Assembly (NCBI RefSeq): GCF_900116605.1
Contig: NZ_FPBC01000006.1
Coordinates: 62,001-126,000, forward strand
Direction: 5' to 3'
Length of the DNA: 64,000 nt
Source: Pseudomonas marincola
GTDB lineage: Bacteria > Pseudomonadota > Gammaproteobacteria > Pseudomonadales > Pseudomonadaceae
Shown: positions 54,601 to 64,000 of the stretch, piece by piece
How the letters are laid out: every line of letters starts with the position of its first letter
Position numbering within the stretch: position 1 is the stretch's first letter
Made by a program: the position numbers and the translations under genes
Notes under the pieces: model-generated
What the model saw: only the letters and a program-made list of their open reading frames with translations
What the model was told of the DNA's origin: nothing
The model's database searches: none

Positions 54601-55580
54601 TCCTGCAAACTCCAGCTGAACACCCCTTCGCTCAATTCGTGCGGATTCTTGGCAAGGGCAAGCGCGGCGCACGCAACCTGACGCGCAGCGAAGCGCGTGA
54701 AGCGATGGGCATGCTGCTCGACGGCAAAGTCGAAGACACCCAACTGGGTGCGTTCCTGATGCTGCTGCGGCACAAGGAAGAAAGCAGCGAGGAGATGGCA
54801 GGCTTCGCCGAAGCCGTGCGCGAGCGACTGCAAACACCTGCGATCGCGGTCGACATTGACTGGCCGACCTACGCCGGTAAAAAGCGCCACATGCCGTGGT
54901 ATTTACTGGCCGCTAAAGCCTTGGCCAACAGTGGCGTGCGCATTTTGCTGCACGGCGGCGGCGCGCACACCGCCGGGCGCATGTATGCAGAGCAATTGCT
55001 TGGCAATCTGGAAATCCCCCTGTGCCGCGACTGGGTTCACGTCGAGGCCGCGCTGGATGAACAGCACCTGGCGTTTATTCCGCTTGGCGACTGGATGCCG
55101 GCATTGCAGAAGATGATCGACCTGCGCAATACGTTGGGCTTGCGCTCGCCGATCCACTCATTAACCCGCACTCTCAATCCGCTGTCGGCGCGCTGCGGCC
55201 TGCAAAGCATTTTTCACCCTGGCTATCAGGCCGTGCATCGCGAAGCCAGCCAATTGCTGGGTGATCATGCCATCGTGATCAAGGGCGAAGGCGGTGAAAT
55301 CGAGATCAATCCAGACGCCAGCAGCCATTTGTATGGCACCACCAATGGCGAGAACTGGGACGAAGAATGGCCGGCATTATCTGCGCAGCGCCATGTAAAG
55401 CCCGAGTCCTTGCAGGTTGAACACATGCTCAGCGTCTGGTCTGGCAAGGTCACAGACAGCTACGCGAATCTGGCCATTGTCAGCACCATGGCGCTAGCAT
55501 TGCGTGGCCTCGGCATGAGCCGCAGCGATGCCTTTAGCGAGGCGCAGAAACGCTGGGATGCGCGCGTCATATCTAAGTAG
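54597..55580 (+). CDS. ybiB: TrpD2/YbiB-type phosphoribosyltransferase-fold nucleic-acid-binding protein
   Basis: 327 residues from ATG 54597, overlapping tusE. It has the anthranilate phosphoribosyltransferase fold (NLTRSEAREAMGMLLDGKVEDTQLGAFLMLLR in the helical domain; LLHGGGAHTAGRMYAEQLL) but lacks the exact PRPP loop GTGGD of TrpD. E. coli YbiB binds nucleic acids without enzyme activity, and that is the likely role. Its coupling to tusE is conserved among pseudomonads as I recall, hinting at a link to tRNA thiolation or to DNA damage (ybiB is SOS-associated in E. coli). Confidence 0.85.
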   Translation: MILQTPAEHPFAQFVRILGKGKRGARNLTRSEAREAMGMLLDGKVEDTQLGAFLMLLRHKEESSEEMAGFAEAVRERLQTPAIAVDIDWPTYAGKKRHMPWYLLAAKALANSGVRILLHGGGAHTAGRMYAEQLLGNLEIPLCRDWVHVEAALDEQHLAFIPLGDWMPALQKMIDLRNTLGLRSPIHSLTRTLNPLSARCGLQSIFHPGYQAVHREASQLLGDHAIVIKGEGGEIEINPDASSHLYGTTNGENWDEEWPALSAQRHVKPESLQVEHMLSVWSGKVTDSYANLAIVSTMALALRGLGMSRSDAFSEAQKRWDARVISK

Positions 55581-55670
55581 GCGATATTTAAAGGCAGATA
55601 TTTGCAACCATCCATCGATGAACTTTGGTTAAGCTGACTGTAAATCAAGTCACAACGCAGAGGCTCGCTG

Positions 55671-56672
55671 ATGGGATTGCTGATTGAAGGCCAATGGCAC
55701 GATAAATGGTACGACACTAAAGGTGACGGCCGCTTCCAGCGTGAAAGTGCCAAACGTCGCAACTGGATTACCGCCAACGGTGAAGCCGGCCCGAGCGGCG
55801 AAAGTGGTTTCGCCGCTGAAGCCGGTCGCTACCATTTGTACGTTTGTCTCGCCTGCCCCTGGGCGCATCGCACCCTGATCATGCGCCAACTCAAAGGCCT
55901 TGAATCACTGATCGACGTTTCGACCGTGAGCTGGCTGATGCGTGAGAATGGCTGGACCTTTGACCGCGAAACCGGCTCAAGCGGTGACGCACTGGACGAC
56001 CTGAGTTTTCTGCATCAGCGTTACACCGCAGACGACCCCAACTACAGCGGTCGCGTGACCGTGCCGTTGCTGTGGGACAAGCAGCAACAGCGCATCGTCA
56101 GCAATGAGTCTGCTGAAATCATCCGCATGTTCAACAGCGCCTTCAATGGACTTACGGGTAACACGCTGGACTTCTACCCATCGGCCTTGCAGGACGAGAT
56201 CGACGCACTTAACGAGCGTATCTATCCGGCAATCAACAATGGTGTTTACCGCGCAGGCTTTGCAACAACGCAAGACGCTTACGAAGAAGCCTTTGATGAG
56301 CTGTTTGCCGAACTTGATGCGGTAGAAGCGCTGCTCGAAACGCGGCGCTATCTGACTGGCGAATACCTGACCGAAGCGGATATCCGCCTGTTCACGACTA
56401 TTGTGCGCTTTGATGCGGTCTATTACGGCCACTTCAAATGCAACCTGCGCCGGATTGAGGATTATCCGAATCTGTCGAACTGGCTGCGGGAATTGTATCA
56501 ATGGCCCGGTATTGCCCAGACCGTGAACCTTGAGCACATCAAGAATCACTACTATGCCAGCCACGCCACTATCAACCCGACAGGGATTGTCCCCAAAGGG
56601 CCCGCGCTGAATTTACAGCGCGAGCACAATCGCGATCGGCTTAATGGCAAAGGCATTGTCGACGCAGGCTAA
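55671..56672 (+). CDS. yqjG: Glutathionyl-hydroquinone reductase
   Basis: 333 residues, the Xi-class GST family (YqjG/PcpF/ECM4). The catalytic Cys62 is in CLACPWAHRTLIM. Further landmarks: YTADDPNYSGRVTVPLLWDK, SNESAEIIRMFN and the C-domain DIRLFTTIVRFDAVYYGHFKCN (in part). It reduces glutathionyl-hydroquinones, releasing GSH. Monocistronic, convergent with cysG by a 19-bp gap. Confidence 0.93.
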   Translation: MGLLIEGQWHDKWYDTKGDGRFQRESAKRRNWITANGEAGPSGESGFAAEAGRYHLYVCLACPWAHRTLIMRQLKGLESLIDVSTVSWLMRENGWTFDRETGSSGDALDDLSFLHQRYTADDPNYSGRVTVPLLWDKQQQRIVSNESAEIIRMFNSAFNGLTGNTLDFYPSALQDEIDALNERIYPAINNGVYRAGFATTQDAYEEAFDELFAELDAVEALLETRRYLTGEYLTEADIRLFTTIVRFDAVYYGHFKCNLRRIEDYPNLSNWLRELYQWPGIAQTVNLEHIKNHYYASHATINPTGIVPKGPALNLQREHNRDRLNGKGIVDAG

Positions 56673-56691
56673 AGTTCGCAACTGAAGGTGC

Positions 56692-58086
56692 TCAGACCTC
56701 GGCTTGCGCGCCTTCAAACCATGCCAATTTTTCGCGCAACTGCACCACTTCACCGATGATCACCAGGGTTGGCGCATGCACTTCATGCTCAGCCACCAAT
56801 GCCGGCAAATCGGCGAGCGTGCCGGTGAAAACGCGCTGGGTCTGGGTTGTGCCTTGTTGGATCAACGCCGCCGGCGTCGTAGCCGCACGACCATGCGCGA
56901 TCAGTTCCTGACAAATAACCGGCAAGCCCACCAGCCCCATGTAGAACACCAGCGTCTGGCTGGGTGCACTGAGTTCGCGCCACGGCAAATCACAACTGCC
57001 ATTTTTCAGGTGCCCGGTCACGAACCGCACGGACTGCGCGTAATCGCGATGAGTCAGTGGAATGCCCGCATAAGCGGCGCAACCGCTGGCCGCGGTAATG
57101 CCCGGGACGACCTGAAAAGGAATACCGTGCGCGGCCAGCTCTTCAATTTCTTCGCCGCCACGGCCGAAAATAAACGGATCGCCGCCCTTGAGGCGCAGCA
57201 CCCTTTTACCTTCCTTGGCCAACGCGACCAGACGCTGATTGATTTGATCCTGCGGCACGGCATGGTCTGCGCGCTGCTTGCCGACATAAATGCGCTCGGC
57301 GTCGCGGCGGCACAACTCGATAATGGCCGGTGCGACCAAACGGTCGTACAGTACCACATCAGCCTGCTGCATCAGGCGCAAGGCACGGAATGTCAGTAAG
57401 TCCGGATCACCCGGCCCTGCCCCAACCAGATACACCTCACCGAGCATAAGCGGCGCAGCGCCGGAGATTTTCTCAGTTAGCAGGCGCTTGCCCTCGTCTA
57501 GCTTGCCAGCGAAAACACTCTCGGCAACCTGACCCTGAAAAACATCTTCCCAAAACACCCGGCGCTGCTGAACGTTAGGGAAAAGGCTTTTGACTTGCGC
57601 ACGAAACTGCTTGGCCAGCCCGGCCAGATGGCCGTAGGTAGCAGGAATCCAGGTCTCGATCTTGGCACGCATCAGTCGCGCCAGAACCGGCGCGTCGCCG
57701 CCGCTGGACACCGCCACAATCAACGGTGAGCGATCGACAATCGCGGGAAAGATAACGCTGCAAAGCTTGGGCGCGTCGACCACATTAACCGGGACGCCGC
57801 GTGCCTGAGCTTGCTCTGAGATTTGCTGATTCAGCGGCTCGTCATCCGTTGCCGCGATTACCAGCACCACGCCTTCAAGATCGTCTGCCTGATAGCCGCG
57901 CAAACGCAGCTCACCGTGTACAGACTCAAGCATCTGGCGCATGTCGTCACGAATGGCCAGGGTGACCACGCGCAGCGTTGCACCGGCATCCGCCAGCAGG
58001 CGCGCCTTGCGCAGGGCAACTTCACCCCCGCCAACCACCAGAACCGTGCGGCCCTGTAACTTGTGAAACAGCGGGAGATATTCCAT
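56692..58086 (-). CDS. cysG: Siroheme synthase (trifunctional)
   Basis: 464 residues. N-terminal precorrin-2 dehydrogenase/ferrochelatase module (1-205, [37 protein letters not shown]) and C-terminal uroporphyrinogen-III SAM methyltransferase (215-460: [27 protein letters not shown]-like [29 protein letters not shown]). It makes siroheme for sulfite and nitrite reductases. It lies 75 bp downstream of serS on the same strand. Confidence 0.96.
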   Translation of the reverse strand: MEYLPLFHKLQGRTVLVVGGGEVALRKARLLADAGATLRVVTLAIRDDMRQMLESVHGELRLRGYQADDLEGVVLVIAATDDEPLNQQISEQAQARGVPVNVVDAPKLCSVIFPAIVDRSPLIVAVSSGGDAPVLARLMRAKIETWIPATYGHLAGLAKQFRAQVKSLFPNVQQRRVFWEDVFQGQVAESVFAGKLDEGKRLLTEKISGAAPLMLGEVYLVGAGPGDPDLLTFRALRLMQQADVVLYDRLVAPAIIELCRRDAERIYVGKQRADHAVPQDQINQRLVALAKEGKRVLRLKGGDPFIFGRGGEEIEELAAHGIPFQVVPGITAASGCAAYAGIPLTHRDYAQSVRFVTGHLKNGSCDLPWRELSAPSQTLVFYMGLVGLPVICQELIAHGRAATTPAALIQQGTTQTQRVFTGTLADLPALVAEHEVHAPTLVIIGEVVQLREKLAWFEGAQAEV

Positions 58087-58161
58087 TACAGCCTCGGCGC
58101 AATACAGATAAACAGCGGCAAAACTGAAACGCTTCGCCGCTGCAAACGATCAGGTGGGCAA

Positions 58162-59451
<1,290 letters not shown>

Positions 59452-59663
59452 TCAATACAAAGGTGTGAATTGCATGGCAGAGCCATGGTACAGAATGCGG
59501 ACAAGTTTAAGGGTTCGCGGCGCTCAGCGCTAAGCATGTGCCGAAAAAAATGCCTGAATGAGCAAATATACCCAGCAAATTGCAGCTAATCCGCGTTACA
59601 GCGCGCTTTTGCAGCGTTACGCCAGCGCCTGAGCGGAAAACACAGCAAGCCGCGGATCCGTGA

Positions 59664-60038
59664 TTACATTCGCGCCAGGCCAAGGCCGGCCCATGCCGCG
59701 AACAATCCACCTGCCAGGCTGGCGATGAAATAGCCCATTGCCATGGCGGTTTGGCCGCCCTCGATCAAGCGCAGGGTTTCCAGGCTGAACGACGAGAATG
59801 TAGTCAGGCCGCCGAGCAAGCCAACGGTAATACCCGTGCGCAGCTCAAGCGGAATATCGGTTCGCGTAAGAAACAAGCCGCTGAACAGTCCGATCAGAAA
59901 ACAACCGATCAGATTGACGCTCAAGGTGGCCATGAAGAAGTGCCGAGGCCAATTTGCCGCGACGAAGTAACTGGCGAGAAAGCGCAAGACACTGCCCACT
60001 GCTCCGCCAAAAGCGACCGCCGCCATGATCTTGATCAT
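59664..60038 (-). CDS. crcB: Fluoride efflux channel CrcB (Fluc)
   Basis: 124 residues, four membrane helices. Fluoride-channel landmarks are GGAVGSVLRFLASYF, the conserved Asn in NLIGCFLIGLFSG, and GGLTTFSSFSLETL with the Phe box and sodium-site Thr-Ser. It works as an antiparallel dimer exporting fluoride. The ATG overlaps the rarA stop by one base. No fluoride riboswitch was recognised near it, unlike in some other crcB genes. Confidence 0.94.
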   Translation of the reverse strand: MIKIMAAVAFGGAVGSVLRFLASYFVAANWPRHFFMATLSVNLIGCFLIGLFSGLFLTRTDIPLELRTGITVGLLGGLTTFSSFSLETLRLIEGGQTAMAMGYFIASLAGGLFAAWAGLGLARM

Positions 60039-61360
60039 TAGCCTCTCCGTTTGCGTGGGCTGGCCGCATCCTGCGCCGCCAAGTGCGCGAGCTTGTCGCG
60101 TATTTTAAGCTCCAGGCCGCGTGGTACTGGCTGGTAATACTGACGGGGTTCGAGGGCCTCGGGGAAATAGTCCTCACCCGCCGCATAGGCGTCTGGCTCA
60201 TCATGGGCATAGCGGTATTCATCGCCATAACCCAGCTGCTTCATCAGTTTGGTTGGCGCGTTGCGCAAGTGCAGCGGGACTTCCAGCGAGCCGCTTTCGG
60301 CCACATCACGCATGGCACTCTTGAAGCCCATATACACCGCATTGCTCTTGGGCGCGCACGCAAGGTAGGTGATGGCTTGCGCCACTGCCAGCTCACCTTC
60401 CGGGCTGCCGAGACGCTCCTGAACATCCCAAGCCGCTAAGCACAGACTCAACGCGCGGGGATCGGCATTACCGATGTCTTCACTGGCCATGCGCACCACG
60501 CGGCGGGCGATGTACAGCGGATCACAACCGCCGTCGAGCATACGTGCAAACCAATACAACGCACCGTCGGGATTAGAGCCGCGTACGGACTTATGCAGCG
60601 CAGATATCTGGTCATAAAAGGCTTCGCCGCCTTTGTCGAACCGTCGCTGCGTGTCACCGAGCAAATTTTGCAGCAGTTCGACTGAAATGGCCGAGTCGTC
60701 TTCTGCCAGATCGGCGGCGTTTTCCAGAAAATTAAGCATGCGCCGGCCATCGCCATCGGCGGCAGCCATCAGCACTTTGAAGCTGTCATCCGGCACCGAC
60801 AGCTTTCGCTCGGCAAGACCACGCGGATCATTCAGGGCGCGGTCAACCAGCTTGCGCAAGGCGGTTTCATCGAGGCTTTTGAGCACGTAAACCCGCGCCC
60901 GCGAAAGCAGTGCGTTGTTCAATTCGAACGAGGGGTTTTCGGTTGTGGCGCCAATGAATATAAGCGTGCCGTCTTCAACATAGGGCAAGAAAGCATCTTG
61001 CTGGGACTTGTTGAAGCGATGCACTTCATCGACAAAGAGGATGGTCTGGCGGCCATATTGCGCGGCGTGCTGCTGCGCCACCTCAACCGCCTGACGGATT
61101 TCCTTAACCCCGGAGAGTACCGCCGAGATGGTTTCGAAGTGCGCGTCGGAGACTTTCGCCAGCAGCCGCGCCAGTGTGGTTTTACCCACGCCAGGCGGCC
61201 CCCAGAATATCATCGAGTGCAGAGCGCCCTGCTCCAGCGCTTCACGCAGCGGTTTGCCGCGTGCCAGCAAATGTTCCTGACCGACATACTCATCCAGGCT
61301 TGCTGCCCGCAAACGAGCGGCAAGCGGTTGAGCGACTGTGGTCTTGCGAAACAAATCCAT
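60038..61360 (-). CDS. rarA: Replication-associated recombination protein A
   Basis: 440 residues (RarA/MgsA/WRNIP1 family). AAA+ ATPase: Walker [15 protein letters not shown], Walker [17 protein letters not shown], sensor 1 [13 protein letters not shown], then the family oligomerisation domain ([36 protein letters not shown], in part). It acts at stalled replication forks with SSB and RecA. 19 bp after lolA; a conserved ftsK-lolA-rarA order. Confidence 0.95.
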   Translation of the reverse strand: MDLFRKTTVAQPLAARLRAASLDEYVGQEHLLARGKPLREALEQGALHSMIFWGPPGVGKTTLARLLAKVSDAHFETISAVLSGVKEIRQAVEVAQQHAAQYGRQTILFVDEVHRFNKSQQDAFLPYVEDGTLIFIGATTENPSFELNNALLSRARVYVLKSLDETALRKLVDRALNDPRGLAERKLSVPDDSFKVLMAAADGDGRRMLNFLENAADLAEDDSAISVELLQNLLGDTQRRFDKGGEAFYDQISALHKSVRGSNPDGALYWFARMLDGGCDPLYIARRVVRMASEDIGNADPRALSLCLAAWDVQERLGSPEGELAVAQAITYLACAPKSNAVYMGFKSAMRDVAESGSLEVPLHLRNAPTKLMKQLGYGDEYRYAHDEPDAYAAGEDYFPEALEPRQYYQPVPRGLELKIRDKLAHLAAQDAASPRKRRG

Positions 61361-61379
61361 GGATCTGGGCTACAACCTC

Positions 61380-62003
61380 TTACTCTTGGATGACATCCGC
61401 GCCAGGCGGAATCTCGAAGTTGAACTCACTGTCATTGATCGGCGGATTCATCTTCACGCCCAGAAACAGAATATTGGTGCGCTGACCAATGCTGTCGACC
61501 AGTTGCATGTCGTTAAGCACTTTGTCGCGGAACGACAGGCGCAGGTTATCGAACAGGCTGTCCTTGGCTTTTGGCTTCAGGGTGAAATCGACAACGTTAC
61601 CCGCCTCTTTCGAGGTGATATCGAAGTTCTCGCTGATCTTCGACACATCACCCGATAACAGCAATGCAGGCGTGTGCGTCAAACGCTGGTCGAGCGTCTG
61701 GATAGTCACTTGTTCAAGATCCGGGTCGTATAGCCAGACCTTGGTGCCGTTAGACACCAGCAACTGCTCTTGCGGTGCATCAGTGTGCCAGCGGAACAGC
61801 CCCGGGCGTTTAAGTGACAATTCGCCTGCGGTTTCCTGCAGCTGGGTGCCGCCACCATCGAGGGTCAGCTGGGAAAAACGCGCGGAAATGGTTTGAGCCT
61901 GATTGAGCAACTGGGTCAGGCGCTGCACCGAGGCGTCGTCAGCCGTGGCCGACAAACTGCAAAGGCTTACTGCAGAAAGCAACAGCGTGCGAATCAAGCG
62001 CAT
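61380..62003 (-). CDS. lolA: Outer-membrane lipoprotein carrier protein
   Basis: 207 residues from ATG 62003 (GAGGAG 5 bases upstream; a longer frame to 62078 overlaps ftsK). Signal peptide 1-21 ([19 protein letters not shown]) cleaved before DDA. The LolA fold is a half-barrel with hydrophobic cavity: [40 protein letters not shown] [13 protein letters not shown]. It ferries lipoproteins from LolCDE to LolB across the periplasm. Confidence 0.95.
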   Translation of the reverse strand: MRLIRTLLLSAVSLCSLSATADDASVQRLTQLLNQAQTISARFSQLTLDGGGTQLQETAGELSLKRPGLFRWHTDAPQEQLLVSNGTKVWLYDPDLEQVTIQTLDQRLTHTPALLLSGDVSKISENFDITSKEAGNVVDFTLKPKAKDSLFDNLRLSFRDKVLNDMQLVDSIGQRTNILFLGVKMNPPINDSEFNFEIPPGADVIQE

Positions 62004-62034
62004 GGAACTCCTCATTATTGAGTCCGGTAAAGGG

Positions 62035-64000
62035 TTAGTCACGGACCGGCGACGGTGCGATAACTTCACGTGAGCCATTGGTGCTCATGGAGGTTACGAC
62101 ACCGGCCATCTCCATTGATTCGATCATCCGCGCAGCGCGGTTGTAACCAATCTTGAGCTTGCGTTGCACGGCCGAGATTGAGGCGCGACGGCTTTCGGTG
62201 ACAAAACGCACAGCTTCGTCATAAAGCGGGTCATCTTCACTGTTGTCGCCGTCTTCACCGCTGCCGCCTTCGCCGCTCGGGCCACCTTCTTCAACACCGG
62301 CGAGAATCTCTTCGATATAATCCGGCGCACCGCGCAATTTCCACGCCTCCACCACACGGTGAACCTCGTCGTCGGAGACGAAAGCGCCGTGTACGCGAAT
62401 CGGTAAACCCGTGCCGGGCGGCAGATACAGCATGTCACCGTGGCCAAGCAATTGTTCGGCGCCGCCCTGGTCGAGAATGGTCCGCGAGTCGATCTTGCTC
62501 GACACCTGGAACGCCATACGCGTCGGGATGTTGGCCTTGATCAGACCGGTAATAACGTCAACCGAAGGACGCTGGGTTGCCAGAATCAGGTGAATACCGG
62601 CGGCACGCGCCTTCTGGGCGATACGTGCGATCAGCTCTTCAACCTTCTTGCCGACGATCATCATCATGTCGGCAAATTCATCGACCACCACCACGATGGT
62701 AGGCAGGGTTTTCAGCAGCGGCGCTTCGTCATCCATGCTCTGGCGACGATACAGCGGGTCTGTCAGCGGCGTACCGGCTTCGATGCCGTCCTTGACCTTG
62801 CGGTTGAAGCCGGCAAGGTTACGCACGCCCATCGCCGCCATCAGTTTGTAGCGACGCTCCATCTCGGCAACGCTCCAACGCAGGGCGTTGGCCGCTTCCT
62901 TCATGTCGGTTACAACCGGGCACAGCAGGTGCGGAATGCCTTCGTAGATCGACAATTCAAGCATTTTCGGGTCGATCATGATCAGTCGCGCATCTTCAGG
63001 CTGCGACTTGAACAGGATCGACAGGATCATGGCGTTAACGCCCACCGACTTACCGGAACCGGTTGTACCGGCCACCAGCAAGTGCGGCATTTTCGCCAGA
63101 TCGGTAATAACCGGACGACCGCCAATGTCGTGGCCCAACGCCAGGGTTACGGGCGATTTGAAATCGTCGTACTCAGGTGACGACAGCACTTCCGAGAACC
63201 GCACAATCTGCCGGTCTTCGTTAGGAATCTCGATGCCGACTGTGGTTTTGCCCGGAATGACTTCAACCACCCGCACGCTGATCACGGCGATGGAGCGCGC
63301 AAGGTCTTTGGCCAGATTGGAAATACGGCTGACCTTAACCCCGGCAGCAGGCTGGATCTCGAAACGGGTAATAACCGGGCCCGGGTGCACCGACTCAACG
63401 ATGACCTCGACGCCGAACTCCTTGAGCTTGACCTCAAGCAGGCGCGACATTGCCTCCAGCGACTCCGGCGAGAATTGCTTCTGCTTCTTCTCGGCGACAT
63501 CAAGAATAGAGATGGGCGGCAGCGTCCCTTCAATCGCCGAATCAACGAACAGCGGCGCTTGCTTCTCTTTCTGTACGCGCTGGCTCGGCTCGGTTGGTTT
63601 GGGCATGGTGTCCAGCGGCGTGATAATCGGCGCTTTACGCGCATCGCCACTGGCAGCCGGTTTACTCACTGGCTGAGCAGTCGATTCCGGCAGGCGGATC
63701 TCAGGGCTGCGAGCCGCAGGCGCCGGCTCTTTGGCCATGGTTGGCTCGCGACGTTCCTGCGCGATAGCCGCTTTGGGTTTGGCGGGTGCAACAGGCTCGT
63801 CTACCTCACGCAGCTGGGCGATCATCTGCTTGCGCTCGCTGCGCGCATCCCACCAGCGGGTCACGGCGTTCTGCAGTAATTCGAACAAATCGAGGGTGAT
63901 CTTGCCGGTAATGTCCATGACCTTAAACCAGGACAAATCGGTAAACACCGTCAAACCAAACAGAAACAGCGAAATCAGCAAGAGCGTGCTGCCCTGCACG
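62035..64000 (-). CDS. ftsK: DNA translocase FtsK (C-terminal part, truncated by window edge)
   Basis: The frame is open to the right edge, so the N-terminus with the first membrane helices is missing; about 654 residues are visible. The first segment ([20 protein letters not shown]) is the last membrane helix. A Pro/Ala/Lys-rich linker (about 70-165) leads to the alpha/beta motor (Walker [15 protein letters not shown], Walker [14 protein letters not shown]) and the C-terminal gamma winged helix ([20 protein letters not shown]) that reads KOPS and activates XerCD at dif. It coordinates chromosome segregation with division. Confidence 0.96.
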   Translation of the reverse strand, partial: VQGSTLLLISLFLFGLTVFTDLSWFKVMDITGKITLDLFELLQNAVTRWWDARSERKQMIAQLREVDEPVAPAKPKAAIAQERREPTMAKEPAPAARSPEIRLPESTAQPVSKPAASGDARKAPIITPLDTMPKPTEPSQRVQKEKQAPLFVDSAIEGTLPPISILDVAEKKQKQFSPESLEAMSRLLEVKLKEFGVEVIVESVHPGPVITRFEIQPAAGVKVSRISNLAKDLARSIAVISVRVVEVIPGKTTVGIEIPNEDRQIVRFSEVLSSPEYDDFKSPVTLALGHDIGGRPVITDLAKMPHLLVAGTTGSGKSVGVNAMILSILFKSQPEDARLIMIDPKMLELSIYEGIPHLLCPVVTDMKEAANALRWSVAEMERRYKLMAAMGVRNLAGFNRKVKDGIEAGTPLTDPLYRRQSMDDEAPLLKTLPTIVVVVDEFADMMMIVGKKVEELIARIAQKARAAGIHLILATQRPSVDVITGLIKANIPTRMAFQVSSKIDSRTILDQGGAEQLLGHGDMLYLPPGTGLPIRVHGAFVSDDEVHRVVEAWKLRGAPDYIEEILAGVEEGGPSGEGGSGEDGDNSEDDPLYDEAVRFVTESRRASISAVQRKLKIGYNRAARMIESMEMAGVVTSMSTNGSREVIAPSPVRD

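Overview
The window reads as chromosomal DNA of a Pseudomonas species (Gammaproteobacteria). The basis is gene order plus protein content: liuD-liuE; thrS-infC-rpmI-rplT-pheS-pheT-ihfA-merR-tRNA-Pro; gacA-uvrC-pgsA-tRNA-Gly-tRNA-Cys; tusDCBE; and ftsK-lolA-rarA-crcB-serS-cysG. gacA begins with TTG, as is known for several pseudomonads. Most genes have the moderately high GC and SD-led starts usual for the genus. One gene at 35.4-37.1 kb is clearly AT-richer.

Layout. 1-5.8 kb: end of the leucine/isovalerate (liu) pathway, an IclR regulator, and a short-chain fatty acid permease with a two-subunit CoA transferase, so acetoacetate made by LiuE can be activated and used. 6.2-9.3 kb: a trimethylamine-monooxygenase-like flavoprotein, an orphan PilU-type ATPase, and parvulin. 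9.4-10.9 kb: a PAAR effector with a toxin-44-like C-terminus and a membrane-anchored candidate immunity protein. 11.2-21.8 kb: housekeeping and small-molecule genes (ABC-F, MFS, UppP, a Cache chemoreceptor, a PnuC/NR-kinase pair, QueD). 22-25.5 kb: TetR-controlled drug-type ABC exporter. 25.7-26.8 kb: Xre/RES toxin-antitoxin. 26.9-35.1 kb: a two-component system divergent from an acyl-CoA ligase, an NCS2-type permease and a DmdC-like acyl-CoA dehydrogenase, probably one catabolic unit. 35.4-37.9 kb: remnant of an integrative element at tRNA-Pro (AT-rich GMC oxidoreductase, integrase C-terminal fragment, iterated 8-mers). 38-45.3 kb: translation operon. 45.8-47.5 kb: umuDC under a LexA box, followed by a 21-codon LysR remnant. 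48.4-53.1 kb: tRNAs, pgsA, uvrC, broken gacA and a BI-1 protein. 53.2-64 kb: sulfur relay (tusDCBE), ybiB, glutathionyl-hydroquinone reductase, siroheme synthase, serS, crcB, rarA, lolA and ftsK.

The most consequential observation is that gacA is broken. The locus from its TTG start to its stop is 635 nt, 10 nt short of the 645 nt expected for the usual 214-residue GacA. The reading frame shifts exactly where about 10 nt between the receiver core and the helix-turn-helix half are missing. If this is not an assembly error, the strain is a natural or laboratory-selected Gac-negative mutant.

Other points to follow up are the PAAR/toxin-44 pair, the Tmm homologue, the ligase-permease-dehydrogenase operon with palindromes in its control region, and the tRNA-Pro element remnant. 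Start sites were chosen from Shine-Dalgarno position and remembered family N-termini. No database search was run.
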